Source: Streptomyces caeruleatus (GTDB taxonomy: Bacteria > Actinomycetota > Actinomycetes > Streptomycetales > Streptomycetaceae). Taken from it: DNA of 64,000 nt. Each line of letters opens with the position of its first letter. The first letter of the stretch is position 1. The stretch lies in the NCBI RefSeq assembly GCF_001514235.1, contig NZ_KQ948933.1, positions 355,003 to 419,002 of the forward strand, in the 5' to 3' direction. A model generated the notes under the pieces. It saw nothing but the letters and a program-made list of their open reading frames with translations, did no database searches and had not been told where the DNA came from. Below are positions 1 through 8,097 of the stretch, piece after piece. The position numbers and the translations under genes were made by a program.

Positions 1-927
1 GGTTCCGGACCTCGTCGCCACGGTGGGCCTGCCGTACGAAGCGCCGGTCTTCTTCGCCATGAAGTAGTAGACCTTCCCGGCCTTCGTACGGCAGAAGGCG
101 TACCGGTCCTTCACGTTGCCCCTGCTGTAGGCCGCGACGAGTCGGGCGCCCGGTGCCGTGCCCTTCGGCAGCAGCGCGGCCAGCTCCTTCGGGCAGGGGC
201 CGCTCGCGGAGACCGTCGGGGACGGGGCCGAGGAGTCCTTCGAGGAGCCGGCGCCCGTCAGGAACGACGTCACGGCCGACCAGTTGAGGATCAGCAGGAC
301 GACGAGGGTGACGACGGTGGCCGCGATGAACAGGATGCAGCCGCAGCCCGCCGCGATCTCGCCGCGGGTCGGTTTTCTGGGCGTCGGCCTCGCGAAGTCC
401 GGCGTGGCCGACGGGCGCGGGGTGGTACCGGTCAGCGGCCTCCCGCGTACCGTCGTCGTCGCCTCGGGTGTCCAGCCCATGCAGCAGATGTCGCAGGTGA
501 GGTGACCGACGACCCGGTGACCACAGGTGGGGCACACCCATCCCAGCCCCGCGATGGGGGAGCGCGCTCCGACCAGGTCGATACCGGTGCGGGGCGGCGG
601 CTTCCTGGCGGGGGGCGTCTTCTTGGCCGGGGCGGTCTTCTTGGCCGGGGCGGTCTTCTTCGCCGGGGCGGTCTTCTTCGCCGTGGGCGTCGTCTTGGCG
701 GGCGCCTTCTTGGCATGGGGCGTCCTCGCGGGCGACCGCTTCGGGGGCGTCTTCCTGGGCGGCGGCGTCTTCTTGGGCGGTGTCTTCCTCGGTTCGCCGC
801 TCGTCGGCCCGGAGGCTGCCTTGGGGGCCGTCGCCGCGCGCCGGGGTGTCTCACAGACGTCGCACACCCGCACCGTGGCGTCGTTGAAGGTGTCGCAGTC
901 CGAGCACTGCCACGTCGGCCCGGTCAT
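1..927 (-). CDS. RanBP2-type zinc-finger membrane protein, C-terminus cut by window edge
   Basis: The minus frame is open from an ATG at 927 to base 1 (309 codons, no stop), so the C-terminus lies outside the window. Residues 6-26 fit the RanBP2 zinc-finger pattern W-x-C-x2-C-x3-N-x6-C-x2-C. A basic, proline/alanine-rich tract follows, with repeated KKTAPA units like a histone-H1 tail. A second CxxC...CxxC ribbon (WVCPTCG...CDICC) and one hydrophobic segment (CILFIAATVVTLVVLLIL) come next, then an external-looking domain. It is the last visible gene of a minus-strand operon with phosphatase and kinase-like genes. Partner and function are unknown; RanBP2 fingers bind protein or RNA in eukaryotes. 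Confidence 0.75.
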   Translation of the reverse strand, partial: MTGPTWQCSDCDTFNDATVRVCDVCETPRRAATAPKAASGPTSGEPRKTPPKKTPPPRKTPPKRSPARTPHAKKAPAKTTPTAKKTAPAKKTAPAKKTAPAKKTPPARKPPPRTGIDLVGARSPIAGLGWVCPTCGHRVVGHLTCDICCMGWTPEATTTVRGRPLTGTTPRPSATPDFARPTPRKPTRGEIAAGCGCILFIAATVVTLVVLLILNWSAVTSFLTGAGSSKDSSAPSPTVSASGPCPKELAALLPKGTAPGARLVAAYSRGNVKDRYAFCRTKAGKVYYFMAKKTGASYGRPTVATRSGT

Positions 928-942
928 GATGACTCCCTCGGG

Positions 943-1299
943 TCACGTGTCCGCGGCGGTCAGGCGGGCCATGACCGAGCGGAGCAGTACGCGGGTCGCC
1001 GGTGAGACGGGGGCGGTGAGCCAGTCCCGGTCGGCCTCCTCCCGCTCGGCGGTGGACGGTTCGAGGTCCCACCAGGAGGCGGAGAGGTCCTGGACGCCGT
1101 ACTCACGGCAGGTCTCCAGCCGGATACGCCGGCCCGCCGCGCTGCCGCTGCCCTCGCGCGGCCGCTTCGGTTCGAGGAACCGCTTGAGGAAGTACTCCCT
1201 GCCGTCCTTCTCGGCGAAGGCCCACACGCATTTCCCGCCGTCGGCGTTGGTCGGGTCGCTGACGACCCGGTACCCGCCGATCACATCGCCCCGCTTCAC
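943..1299 (-). CDS. truncated Ser/Thr kinase-like protein (N-lobe only)
   Basis: It starts at GTG 1299, overlapping the TGA of the phosphatase gene (GTGA), so translation is coupled. The 118-residue product begins like a kinase N-lobe: GDVIGGYRV as a relaxed glycine loop and EYFLKRF with the candidate ATP-binding lysine. Around residue 67 (LETCREYG) kinase similarity stops. No HRD catalytic loop, DFG or APE motif follows, only about 50 residues ending VMARLTAADT. A kinase domain is normally about 260 residues. The gene looks like an internally deleted kinase or a stand-alone decoy paired with the PP2C; loss through decay is as likely as a retained role. Confidence 0.6.
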   Translation of the reverse strand: MKRGDVIGGYRVVSDPTNADGGKCVWAFAEKDGREYFLKRFLEPKRPREGSGSAAGRRIRLETCREYGVQDLSASWWDLEPSTAEREEADRDWLTAPVSPATRVLLRSVMARLTAADT

Positions 1300-2360
1300 T
1301 CCCGTACCCCCGGCATGAGCTGCTCGTATGTGTGTCGGTAGGACTCCCACGTCCGGTCCTGCCAGTCGCGCACCGCGTCGGGCCCGTCGGCCGTCGGAAC
1401 GTCCCGGTACCCGCCGCGTACGACGCTGTCGTGGCGCCCGGCGAAGGCGCCGCGCAGGTGCGCGAAGTCGTCGAAGCCCAGCGCGACCAGGGAGAGCGAC
1501 GCGTCGTCCGCCGTGACCGGCTGGATCGCCCGGCGCATCAGCTCGGCCCACTGGCCCGCGCTCCGGGCCCGGCCGAGCGTGTCGAGGAGGAGGCACTCGA
1601 ACTGGGCCGGGGTGTGGACATAGCCGAAGAACCCGTCGGTCGCCGAAAGCAGCACGCACGGTTCGCTGAACTCGCCCTGCTGGACGGAGAGTTCGAAGTC
1701 GCGGTCGGCGCAGATCACGTTCGTCATCGGCGGGTCCTGGCGCAGCTGGACGAGCGTGTCGTCCTCGTGGGTGTCGTCCCGGGTGAGGGCGTGCAGACCG
1801 CTGTCGGGAAGCAGGGCGTACGACCGCGAGTCACCGGCCCAGAGGGCCTGCCAGCGGACGCGTTCATCGCCGGCCCGGTAGCGGAGCGCGGCCAGGGTGG
1901 TGGGCAGCAGCCGGCGCATCGACCCGGTGACCTTGCTCCGGACCCCGTGGGGCGCGGCGTCCAGCACGGTCCGCAGGCAGTACTTCAACTGCTCGGGGCT
2001 GTCCGGCACTTCGCCGTCGACGACTCCCTGGAACCAGCACTCCGCCGCCAACCGCGCGCTCCGCGCCCCGACCCAGGCGCCGGTGTGCGTCGCCCCGTCG
2101 GGCGCGTGCCATGCGGGGGCGGCGCCGGACCCGCCCGCGCCGTCGAACACGGCCAACAGGCCGTTCCCGGTGGGCCGGTGATGGACCGCGAGCGGCTCGG
2201 CGTCCTCTCCGTGGCCGGGGCGGCGTTCCGTCCAGACGGTGAGGGCCTGGAGGCGGGTGTGGGTGGCGGACCAGGTGAGGTGGTCGGGGTGAGGGGGTGG
2301 AGAAGCGGACTGGGAGGGGCGGGAGTCCGGGGTGCGGGTGGGCTTCGGGGGGATGGTCAT
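1296..2360 (-). CDS. PP2C-family protein phosphatase
   Basis: A 354-residue protein with PP2C landmarks in order: FDGAGGSG near residue 72 (metal-binding Asp-Gly), WAGDSRSY near residue 173, ATDGFFGYV near residue 241 and DDASLSLVAL near residue 284. These acidic residues form the two-metal centre in the family, which dephosphorylates Ser/Thr. The N-terminal 30 residues are proline-rich and disordered, and no membrane segment is visible. It overlaps the upstream SPFH-like gene by four bases and the downstream kinase fragment by four, so all three should be made together. The natural target may be the zinc-finger protein or a kinase elsewhere. Confidence 0.8.
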   Translation of the reverse strand: MTIPPKPTRTPDSRPSQSASPPPHPDHLTWSATHTRLQALTVWTERRPGHGEDAEPLAVHHRPTGNGLLAVFDGAGGSGAAPAWHAPDGATHTGAWVGARSARLAAECWFQGVVDGEVPDSPEQLKYCLRTVLDAAPHGVRSKVTGSMRRLLPTTLAALRYRAGDERVRWQALWAGDSRSYALLPDSGLHALTRDDTHEDDTLVQLRQDPPMTNVICADRDFELSVQQGEFSEPCVLLSATDGFFGYVHTPAQFECLLLDTLGRARSAGQWAELMRRAIQPVTADDASLSLVALGFDDFAHLRGAFAGRHDSVVRGGYRDVPTADGPDAVRDWQDRTWESYRHTYEQLMPGVRE

Positions 2361-3034
2361 GGGCCGGTCACCGGTCCTTCGCCGCTACGGCGCTCCTCCC
2401 CCGTTCGCGTCTCTGCCGTCGTCGTCCCCCGCACCCTGCTGGCGCGGCGCGTCGGGGCGGGGGACGGAGGCGGCAGTGGCTCCTCCTTGCGGGCCAGCAC
2501 CTCGCCTCGCAGTACCTCGGCCCCGCCCGGCGTCGACCGCGGCCCCGTCACCACCCGAGGCACCCCGCGCACACGGCTGGGACCAGAGGCTTCCAACAGG
2601 CCCGGTAGCGCGCGCAGTTCGGCACAGGCGCCGTACAGCCGGACGGCCGGGGCGCCCGTGACCCGCCGCAGCGCGGCGTTCAGCGCCTCCTCCGCTTCCC
2701 GGAGCTGTTCGCTGCCGTAGCGGCGGGACAGGTCGCGCAGTCGGGCGTGGAGCGGGTCGTACCAGGCGGCGCTCATGTCCCGGATGCCCCGGGCCACGAT
2801 CTCGGCGGGGTCGGTGACCCGGCACATCAGCCGCAGGTGGCAGTGGAACGCGTCGGGCGCGTCCCGGCCGGGCAGCCGTAGGCCGAGTGCCAGTCGGTGC
2901 TCGGTGGTGTCCACCAGATACATCCCCCCGGGCGCCAGTACCAGCGCCCTTCCCGGTGGCGGCGTCCGCGGCGGGCGGACCCGTGGCAGGGGCTGGGCGT
3001 CGACCACGGGGTCGTACGTCAGCGAGTGCGTCAC
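2357..3034 (-). CDS. SPFH/band-7-like protein
   Basis: The product has 225 residues, starting at GTG 3034. The pattern GGMYLVDTTEHRLALGLRLPG, then a beta-strand section FHCHLRLMCRVTDPAEIVARG, then a helix with AEEALNAAL resembles the SPFH/band-7 fold found in actinobacterial paralogues (bases on the V-TDP-V-G and AE-A-NAAL spacing). The C-terminal 60 residues are proline/arginine-rich and probably disordered. No transmembrane hairpin is seen, unlike classic flotillins. Its stop overlaps the PP2C start (ATGA). SPFH proteins scaffold membrane microdomains, which would suit a signalling operon, but the assignment is by pattern only. Confidence 0.5.
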   Translation of the reverse strand: MTHSLTYDPVVDAQPLPRVRPPRTPPPGRALVLAPGGMYLVDTTEHRLALGLRLPGRDAPDAFHCHLRLMCRVTDPAEIVARGIRDMSAAWYDPLHARLRDLSRRYGSEQLREAEEALNAALRRVTGAPAVRLYGACAELRALPGLLEASGPSRVRGVPRVVTGPRSTPGGAEVLRGEVLARKEEPLPPPSPAPTRRASRVRGTTTAETRTGEERRSGEGPVTGP

Positions 3035-3089
3035 CCGTCATGGGTACCAGCGGGCGCTCGGGACCCCTCCCGAGCGCTCACCGGCGTCG

Positions 3090-3239
3090 TCAGCGGCTCC
3101 TCTCGGCGAGCAGTTCGAGCAGGGCGTGCGCGGTGTTGGCGTCGGAGTCCAGGTCGGGGATCTCGGCGGCGTCGGACGCCCACCTCGCGCCCCCGAACGG
3201 CGGGGGCGCCACGCAAGAAGGCCCCGGTGTCGGGCTCAC
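3090..3239 (-). CDS. small coupled ORF, unknown function
   Basis: A 49-codon frame starts at a GTG that overlaps the TGA of the upstream ADP-ribosylglycohydrolase-like gene. The last 30 residues (AAEIPDLDSDANTAHALLE and following) look like genuine protein: acidic then amphipathic helix, unlike the arginine-rich shadow frames around it. There is no recognised domain. It might be an independent small protein or the detached tail of the gene upstream. Confidence 0.4.
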   Translation of the reverse strand: MSPTPGPSCVAPPPFGGARWASDAAEIPDLDSDANTAHALLELLAERSR

Positions 3240-4351
3240 CCCCGCGGGTACCGAGCCAGCCATGCCGGTGAGGCGCCCGCCGGGCCGTGCAGGGCCGGGC
3301 CCTGGGTCATCTCCATGGCGAAGTCGTCGGCGAGTTCGAGGATGGTGGGGCGGCCTTCCAGTTCGGCCAGCCAAGCCGGGGGCAGGGCGGTCTCGCCGTG
3401 CAGGGCGCCGAGGAGGCCGCCGGTGAGGGAGGCCGCGGCGGCGGAGGGGCCGTCGTGGTTCACGGCGAGGCACAGCCCGTGCCGGACGTCCTCGCCGACC
3501 AGGGCGCAGTACACGGCGGCCGCGAGCAGCCCGTCCGCCGAGCCGTCGGCCGCGAGCTCCTCGACCCGCGCCGGTGTCGGCATGCCCTGCCGTACAGCAC
3601 CCAGGGCGTGCTGCAACGCGTCCGACACGGGTTCGTGCCCGGGCCGCAGGGCGAGCAGCGCGAGCGCCCGCTGGACGGCCCCGTCGAGGCTCTCCCCGCA
3701 GGCAAGACCATGCACGACGACGGCGTACGCGCCCGCCGACAGGTAGGCGATCGGGTGGCCGTGGGTCTGCGTCGCACACTCCACGGCGAGCTGCATGACG
3801 AGCTGCGGCTCCCAGCCGACGAGCAGTCCGAAGGGCGCGGAACGGGCGACGGCCTCCGGCCCGAGCTCGGCCGCGTTCTTGGGGGACTCCAGCGTGCCCA
3901 TGGTCTCGTCGCCGAGGCCGATGAGAAGGGCGCGGGTCGGGTCGCGGCGGGCGTACAGCCACTCCTCGCGCGCCAGCCACCCGTCGTCCTTACGGCGCTC
4001 GTCGGGTCCCCAGTCCCGCTGGGTGGCGGCCCACCGCAGATAGGCCCGGTGCAGGTCGGTCGGCGGATGCCAGGCCCCCGTATCCCGTCTGACCTGGGCT
4101 CTTATCAATCCGTCGACGGAGAACAGGCTCAGCTGCGTGAGATGGGTCACGGCACCGCGCCGCCCGTACCCGAACCCCAGGTCGACGAGGCCCTCCGCGC
4201 CGTACTGCTCCTGGATCTCCTCAAGGCCGAGCCCGTCGACCGGCGCCCCGAGGGCGTCCCCGACGGCCACGCCGAGCAGGGTGCCCCGCACCCGGCTGCG
4301 GAAGTCCTGCTGCTCGGTACGGCCCCAGACGGCGCCGAGTGTCGCACCCAC
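3236..4351 (-). CDS. ADP-ribosylglycohydrolase-fold protein lacking metal ligands
   Basis: The chosen start is GTG 4351, five bases after a strong GGGGAGG; a longer frame runs to 4381. The 371 residues match the DraG/ARH family: GTLLGVAVGDALGAP near the N-terminus, RARG-type helices in the middle and LAVNHDGPSAAAASLTG near residue 300. In active members the first metal motif is TDDTQM and the second is S-GDSDSTG. Here they read THLTQL and GPSAAA, so the aspartates that hold the two Mg ions are gone. The fold is probably kept for binding rather than hydrolysis. It heads the minus-strand operon with SPFH-like and PP2C genes. Confidence 0.75.
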   Translation of the reverse strand: MGATLGAVWGRTEQQDFRSRVRGTLLGVAVGDALGAPVDGLGLEEIQEQYGAEGLVDLGFGYGRRGAVTHLTQLSLFSVDGLIRAQVRRDTGAWHPPTDLHRAYLRWAATQRDWGPDERRKDDGWLAREEWLYARRDPTRALLIGLGDETMGTLESPKNAAELGPEAVARSAPFGLLVGWEPQLVMQLAVECATQTHGHPIAYLSAGAYAVVVHGLACGESLDGAVQRALALLALRPGHEPVSDALQHALGAVRQGMPTPARVEELAADGSADGLLAAAVYCALVGEDVRHGLCLAVNHDGPSAAAASLTGGLLGALHGETALPPAWLAELEGRPTILELADDFAMEMTQGPALHGPAGASPAWLARYPRG

Positions 4352-4467
4352 CAAGACCTCCCCGTGACAGCGTCCTCGCACGACCGTTCGTCACTGTAAT
4401 CGACCGGAGACGGTCAGTTCAGGGGGTGGATCGGTATGCGAGGTGTGACCGAAGTGGGCGCGAGTGG

Positions 4468-4796
4468 TCAGATTTCACCGGTACCGGTCCGACGTAGCCC
4501 GGCCTCCGCCTCCGCGACCTCCCTGATCGCCAGGATCTCGGTGATGGCCTCCCGCGGGTCCTGCTCCCCCGCGTCCACGATCCGCTCAAGCTCCCACAGC
4601 CGGGCGGCCCGGCCCGGGTGCCGTTCGACCGCCACGAACATGGCCCAGGTGTGCACGAAGGCCCGGAGCGGGGCCGGGCTCCGCGTCTGCCGGGCGTTGC
4701 TCTTGGCATCGAGGAGGTGTTGAGTCAGGGCCGGGATCCGGCTGGCGCGATGCGCGCCACGGCCGCCCGCAAGGCTTCCGGGGTGAGCTCGGGCAT
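4468..4796 (-). pseudogene. conserved small hypothetical gene broken by a frameshift
   Basis: From ATG 4796 (or GTG 4808) the frame reads MPELTPEALRAAVARIA and then hits a TGA after about 23 codons. Shifting frame at the GCGC near 4746-4750 restores a convincing protein: ASRIPALTQHLLDAKSNAR, then AFVHTWAMFVAVERHPGR and ITEILAIREVAEAEAGLR, about 105 residues in total. A two-base insertion of GC would explain the break; a sequencing error is possible. It follows the methyltransferase gene by a few bases. The helical product is unrecognised. Confidence 0.55.
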
Positions 4797-4810
4797 GGGG
4801 ATCAACACGC

Positions 4811-5488
4811 TCACGCCTCGGCGCGTACCAGCAGTGTGCCGATGTGGCCGGCTGTGGGGGCATCGATCACCTCTGCCTCAGCTGTGCGAAAGCCCGCGTT
4901 CAGGAGCAGGCTCTTCCACCGTCGCGGCGTGTAGCTGTAGCGGTACGTGTACATCGGCTTCCCGGCGAAGCCACCCTTGTACATGCCCTGCGGACCGTAC
5001 GCGCCGGGAATGGCCGGCGGTTGCGAGAAGGCGAACACACCCCCGGGGCTCAGCCGTTCACGGACCAGAGGCAGGAGCTGAAGCGGGTCGGCGAACCAAG
5101 CCGCACCGAAGATCGAGTAGATGGCGTCGTACGTCTCGTCGGTGGCCCGCAGATAGGAGATCGCCTCGCCCTGGTGGAAGACGGCGCCGGTTGAGGCCCA
5201 CTTCTCGCTGATCTTCCGCACCATGACCGGCGACAGGTCGAGGCCATGGGCCCTGATGCCGCGCCCCGCGAGATGGGCGACCGCGCGCCCGGTGCCGCAG
5301 CCGATCTCGAACACCTTGGCGGGGGTTTCGCCGAGCACCTCGGGGCCGGGGCCGTGCCCGGCGTACTGGGTCCAGCAGAACACGGGCTCGGCGTCGTCCT
5401 TGAAGGCGGACTCGGCGTAGGCGTTCCAGACATCGGTCTCGATGCCGAGATCGTGGCGTACGGACAAGACGTATTCCTCTGCGTACAC
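4811..5488 (-). CDS. class I SAM-dependent methyltransferase
   Basis: The 225-residue enzyme starts at GTG 5488 behind a GGGGGACGGGG run. Motif I is VFEIGCGTGRAVAHLAGRG (residues about 64-82), followed by the acidic end of strand 2 (HGLDLS) and a motif II-III region YDAIYSIFGAAWF ... LSPGGVFAFSQ. This is a Rossmann-like methyltransferase that transfers the SAM methyl to an unknown, probably small, substrate. It lies between a 161-residue unknown gene and the frameshifted small gene in one minus-strand unit, suggesting a short biosynthetic or modification operon. The substrate cannot be inferred. Confidence 0.8.
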   Translation of the reverse strand: MYAEEYVLSVRHDLGIETDVWNAYAESAFKDDAEPVFCWTQYAGHGPGPEVLGETPAKVFEIGCGTGRAVAHLAGRGIRAHGLDLSPVMVRKISEKWASTGAVFHQGEAISYLRATDETYDAIYSIFGAAWFADPLQLLPLVRERLSPGGVFAFSQPPAIPGAYGPQGMYKGGFAGKPMYTYRYSYTPRRWKSLLLNAGFRTAEAEVIDAPTAGHIGTLLVRAEA

Positions 5489-5549
5489 GAACGGGAACCC
5501 CGTCCCCCGGACAGCCGCCGGAGGGGGACGGGGCGACTTTAACGGTCGG

Positions 5550-6035
5550 TCAGTGGCTGTCAGGGACCTTCTCGTCACACGGGCCGCAGTCGGACGCGTC
5601 GACCTCCCACAGCTCCCTGTCGATCTCGAAGCCGTTGCTGCGGATGATCTCGGCGGTCCGCATGACGATGCCATCGCGACGGCGCTTCACGAGCGGAGCG
5701 TGGTGTTTGTAGCGGCCGCCGTTGTACATGTCGCAGAGCGCGAAGTAGACGGGCGTGTCGAGGATGATCTGGTGGATGCCGATGTCGACGGTGTATCCGG
5801 GTCCCATGTCGACGCCGGGGTTCTCCATAGCGGTGATCAGGTACGCGATGCCCTGGTCGAGGATGCGCTCCGCGAGGCTGCGGACGGCGACACTGTCGCG
5901 CAGCAGGAGCCGCACCTCTCGCTCCCAGATGTCCATGCCCTTGTCCGGGACCAGGAGCGGGTCGCGCTCCTGAAGCGCGTTGAGGATGGCCCTCGTGTCG
6001 CGGATCCTGACCGACGCCTCTACAGCGGTTGCCAT
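5550..6035 (-). CDS. glycine-rich-domain-like conserved protein, unknown function
   Basis: A 161-residue protein starting at ATG 6035 after GAAGGGAAGG. The centre, VDIGIHQIILDTPVYFALC with a later GRYKHHAPL, has the spaced His and Tyr/Cys pattern of actinobacterial proteins annotated as glycine-rich-domain-containing (usual form VD-GWH-F-L-T--Y---C----G---HH-P). Those histidines could bind a metal, but no activity is known. The C-terminus has a CGPC pair that could be redox-active or metal-binding. It is the first gene of the minus-strand unit with the methyltransferase and is divergent from the DUF6879/regulator pair. Confidence 0.6.
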   Translation of the reverse strand: MATAVEASVRIRDTRAILNALQERDPLLVPDKGMDIWEREVRLLLRDSVAVRSLAERILDQGIAYLITAMENPGVDMGPGYTVDIGIHQIILDTPVYFALCDMYNGGRYKHHAPLVKRRRDGIVMRTAEIIRSNGFEIDRELWEVDASDCGPCDEKVPDSH

Positions 6036-6255
6036 CTTGGCCTTCCCTTCGAGGAGTTGAAGGTGAGCGGTGGGTGGACCATGAACGGGACGTTAGGAGC
6101 ACCGAGTTCGCAGGCGCCATGCCGATTTCCCGGCTTTTCTCGTAGGCTCCCTCAGATTGCTGCTGTTTTCTTCCGAACCCTGCCTCGCTCCCTGGAACGG
6201 GACCAGGAATCTGGCCATGCTGATGAGATCAACGACCCCGGAAAGGACGCCACCC

Positions 6256-7008
6256 ATGGCTCGCCAGCTGCGCTTCACCGGCACGGACAGCAAGGTCGAC
6301 GGCTGCCCCGCCCTGCACATGGACGTCAGGACGGGCGAGGTCATCGTCCAGGGCACGCCTCTGACCGATCCCGAGGACATCGCACAGTTACGGCACTTCG
6401 GTGAGGCCGAGGCCGCAGTCGTCGTACCTCGCGAACTGCTGGTGAACTGGGGACCGAAGGAGATGGACCGAGTGCCGGACCTGATCGGCCGAGACGCCTT
6501 CCGGCGACTCTTCGAGACCTTCGAGCACACCGCTTGGCGCCTGGAGACACGACGCGGATACGCATCCGACCGTCAGGACCCCGACTACAAGGCGTTCCTG
6601 GCCACCGGGTCCTCGACCTGGGACCCCGAGGAGCCGTGGTTCACGAACATCCGCCGCCAGACCGCCGAAGGAAAGAAGGTCGGGCGCGTCCGCGTCGCCG
6701 ACGATCCGCCCACCACGGAGCAGTTGTTCCTGCTCGACTACGCCCGGCACAACGCGTCCGTCGGAGAGGACATCCGCTACCTGCGGCGGGAGGAAGCGGT
6801 CCGGGCCGGTCTTCCCGCGGAGGACTTCTGGATCTTCGACTCCCGCCTCGTCGCCCTGCTGCGCTTCGACGACGACGACAACCTGCTCAGCATCGAACTG
6901 ATCACGGAGCCCGCGCAGGTCGTGCGTTACGCCATCGCGCGTGACGCGGCCATGCACCACGCCGTTCCGTACGGGCAGTTCGCCGCGCGGGTTACCGCGA
7001 CCGAGTAG
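6256..7008 (+). CDS. DUF6879-family protein, partner of the DUF5753 regulator
   Basis: ATG 6256 sits nine bases after GGAAAGGA; the frame opens earlier but without a good ribosome site. The 250 residues end in a DUF6879-type region (FETFEHTAWRLETRRGY near residue 78, then EDFWIFDSRLVALLRFDDD and IARDAAMHHAVPYGQF). Such genes neighbour XRE/DUF5753 regulators throughout Streptomyces and have been proposed as toxin-like or developmental partners. Codon 45 is TTA (6388-6390), the rare leucine codon read by the bldA tRNA, so translation may be confined to late growth. The next gene begins 12 bases downstream. Confidence 0.7.
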   Translation: MARQLRFTGTDSKVDGCPALHMDVRTGEVIVQGTPLTDPEDIAQLRHFGEAEAAVVVPRELLVNWGPKEMDRVPDLIGRDAFRRLFETFEHTAWRLETRRGYASDRQDPDYKAFLATGSSTWDPEEPWFTNIRRQTAEGKKVGRVRVADDPPTTEQLFLLDYARHNASVGEDIRYLRREEAVRAGLPAEDFWIFDSRLVALLRFDDDDNLLSIELITEPAQVVRYAIARDAAMHHAVPYGQFAARVTATE

Positions 7009-7020
7009 CGTGCGTGACCG

Positions 7021-7866
7021 GTGAGCACTGACTATCAGCAGGCGCGGGAAGCTCTCGGGGCGCGGCTTCGCGAGCTGCGCTTCTCATGTCCTGATGGTCG
7101 GCTCACCGGTCAGCAGCTGGCGCAGCGGCTGGGGTGGCCGAGTTCCAAGGTCAGCAAGCTGGAGCACGGAAAGCAGACCGCCACCCCCGAGGATCTCCGT
7201 GCCTGGGCCGACGCCACCGGCCGGCCGGACGTCTATCCCGAACTGGCCTCCCGTCTCGCGGGATTCGAGTCCCACATCAGGTCGTGGCGACGAGCCCTGG
7301 CGAACGGTTTCAAGGCCGTCCACGAGAGCCTGAGCAAGGAGATCGAGCACTCCTCGGAGATCTGGGTGTGGGAGGAGGCCGTGGTCGCCGGTCTGTTGCA
7401 GACGCCTGAGTACGCACGTCACGTCATCACGCGGTACTCGGAACTCCTGGGAGCGACCGGCGATGTCGAGGACGCCGTACGCGCCAGGGTGCAACGCCAG
7501 GAATGGCTGTACCGGCCCGGACGCAAGGTCCACGTCCTCATGTGGGAGGCCGCGCTGCGTTCCCGGATCTGCCCTCCCTCAGCGCTCGCCGCCCAACTCG
7601 ACCGGCTGACCGGCATGATCGGTATGGACACGGTCGAGCTCGGCATCATCCCGTTCACCGCCGCGGTGAAGATCGTGCCCGCCAACGGCTTCTGGATCCT
7701 CGATGACCGCCTTGTCGTGGCCGAGGACTGGCACGCCGAGCTGTGGCTGGACGACGCGGACAACCTCGCCCTCTACACGAAGGTCTGGCGGACCCTCCGG
7801 GAGTCCGCCGTGTTCGGCGCGGATGCCCACGCCGTGCTGAATGACGCCCGGCGTGGGCTGAGGTAA
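7021..7866 (+). CDS. XRE-family regulator with DUF5753 domain
   Basis: A 281-residue protein from GTG 7021. The helix-turn-helix lies at residues about 20-70 (LTGQQLAQRLGWPSSKVSKL, then HGKQTATPEDL), and the C-terminal DUF5753 domain fills residues about 105-270 (VARVQRQEWLY-like helix, LIGMDTVELGIIPF, FWILDDRLVVAE). This is the WhiJ/Scr1-like architecture of Streptomyces. It binds DNA through the N-terminus and probably senses or neutralises its small partner through the DUF5753 part. It is expressed with the DUF6879 gene just upstream and points towards a second regulator pair on the other strand. Confidence 0.85.
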   Translation: MSTDYQQAREALGARLRELRFSCPDGRLTGQQLAQRLGWPSSKVSKLEHGKQTATPEDLRAWADATGRPDVYPELASRLAGFESHIRSWRRALANGFKAVHESLSKEIEHSSEIWVWEEAVVAGLLQTPEYARHVITRYSELLGATGDVEDAVRARVQRQEWLYRPGRKVHVLMWEAALRSRICPPSALAAQLDRLTGMIGMDTVELGIIPFTAAVKIVPANGFWILDDRLVVAEDWHAELWLDDADNLALYTKVWRTLRESAVFGADAHAVLNDARRGLR

Positions 7867-7875
7867 CGCCGGGGG

Positions 7876-8097
7876 TCATGCGGTGCCGAACTCCTCCTGC
7901 CGGACGGCGGTGACGAACGACGACCACGCCGACGGTACGAAGGTGAGCGCCGGGCCGTCCGAGACCTTGCTGTCGCGGACGGGGACGACGCCTGTGGGGG
8001 CGTGAGACGGGGCCCACTCGACGCAGCCGCCGCCCTCACCGTTGCTGTAGCTCGACTTGACCCACCCCGCGCGGGAGAGGTTGGGAGTGGTGCTCAT
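7876..8097 (-). CDS. DUF397 small protein
   Basis: A 73-residue protein with the DUF397 signature: WVKSSYSNGEGGGCVEWA, then VPVRDSKVSDGPALTF and WSSFVTAV. It starts at ATG 8097, overlapping the stop of the DUF5753 regulator gene (ATGA), so the two are coupled. In Streptomyces, DUF397 proteins accompany WhiJ-type regulators and have been described as toxin-antitoxin-like or developmental partners. No catalytic residues are known. It converges with the plus-strand DUF6879/regulator pair, nine bases away. Confidence 0.9.
   Translation of the reverse strand: MSTTPNLSRAGWVKSSYSNGEGGGCVEWAPSHAPTGVVPVRDSKVSDGPALTFVPSAWSSFVTAVRQEEFGTA

Noticed and set aside
3031..3216. 61-codon minus frame after the ARH-like gene
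   Set aside because: Arg-rich shadow; the 49-codon GTGA-coupled frame is more protein-like.
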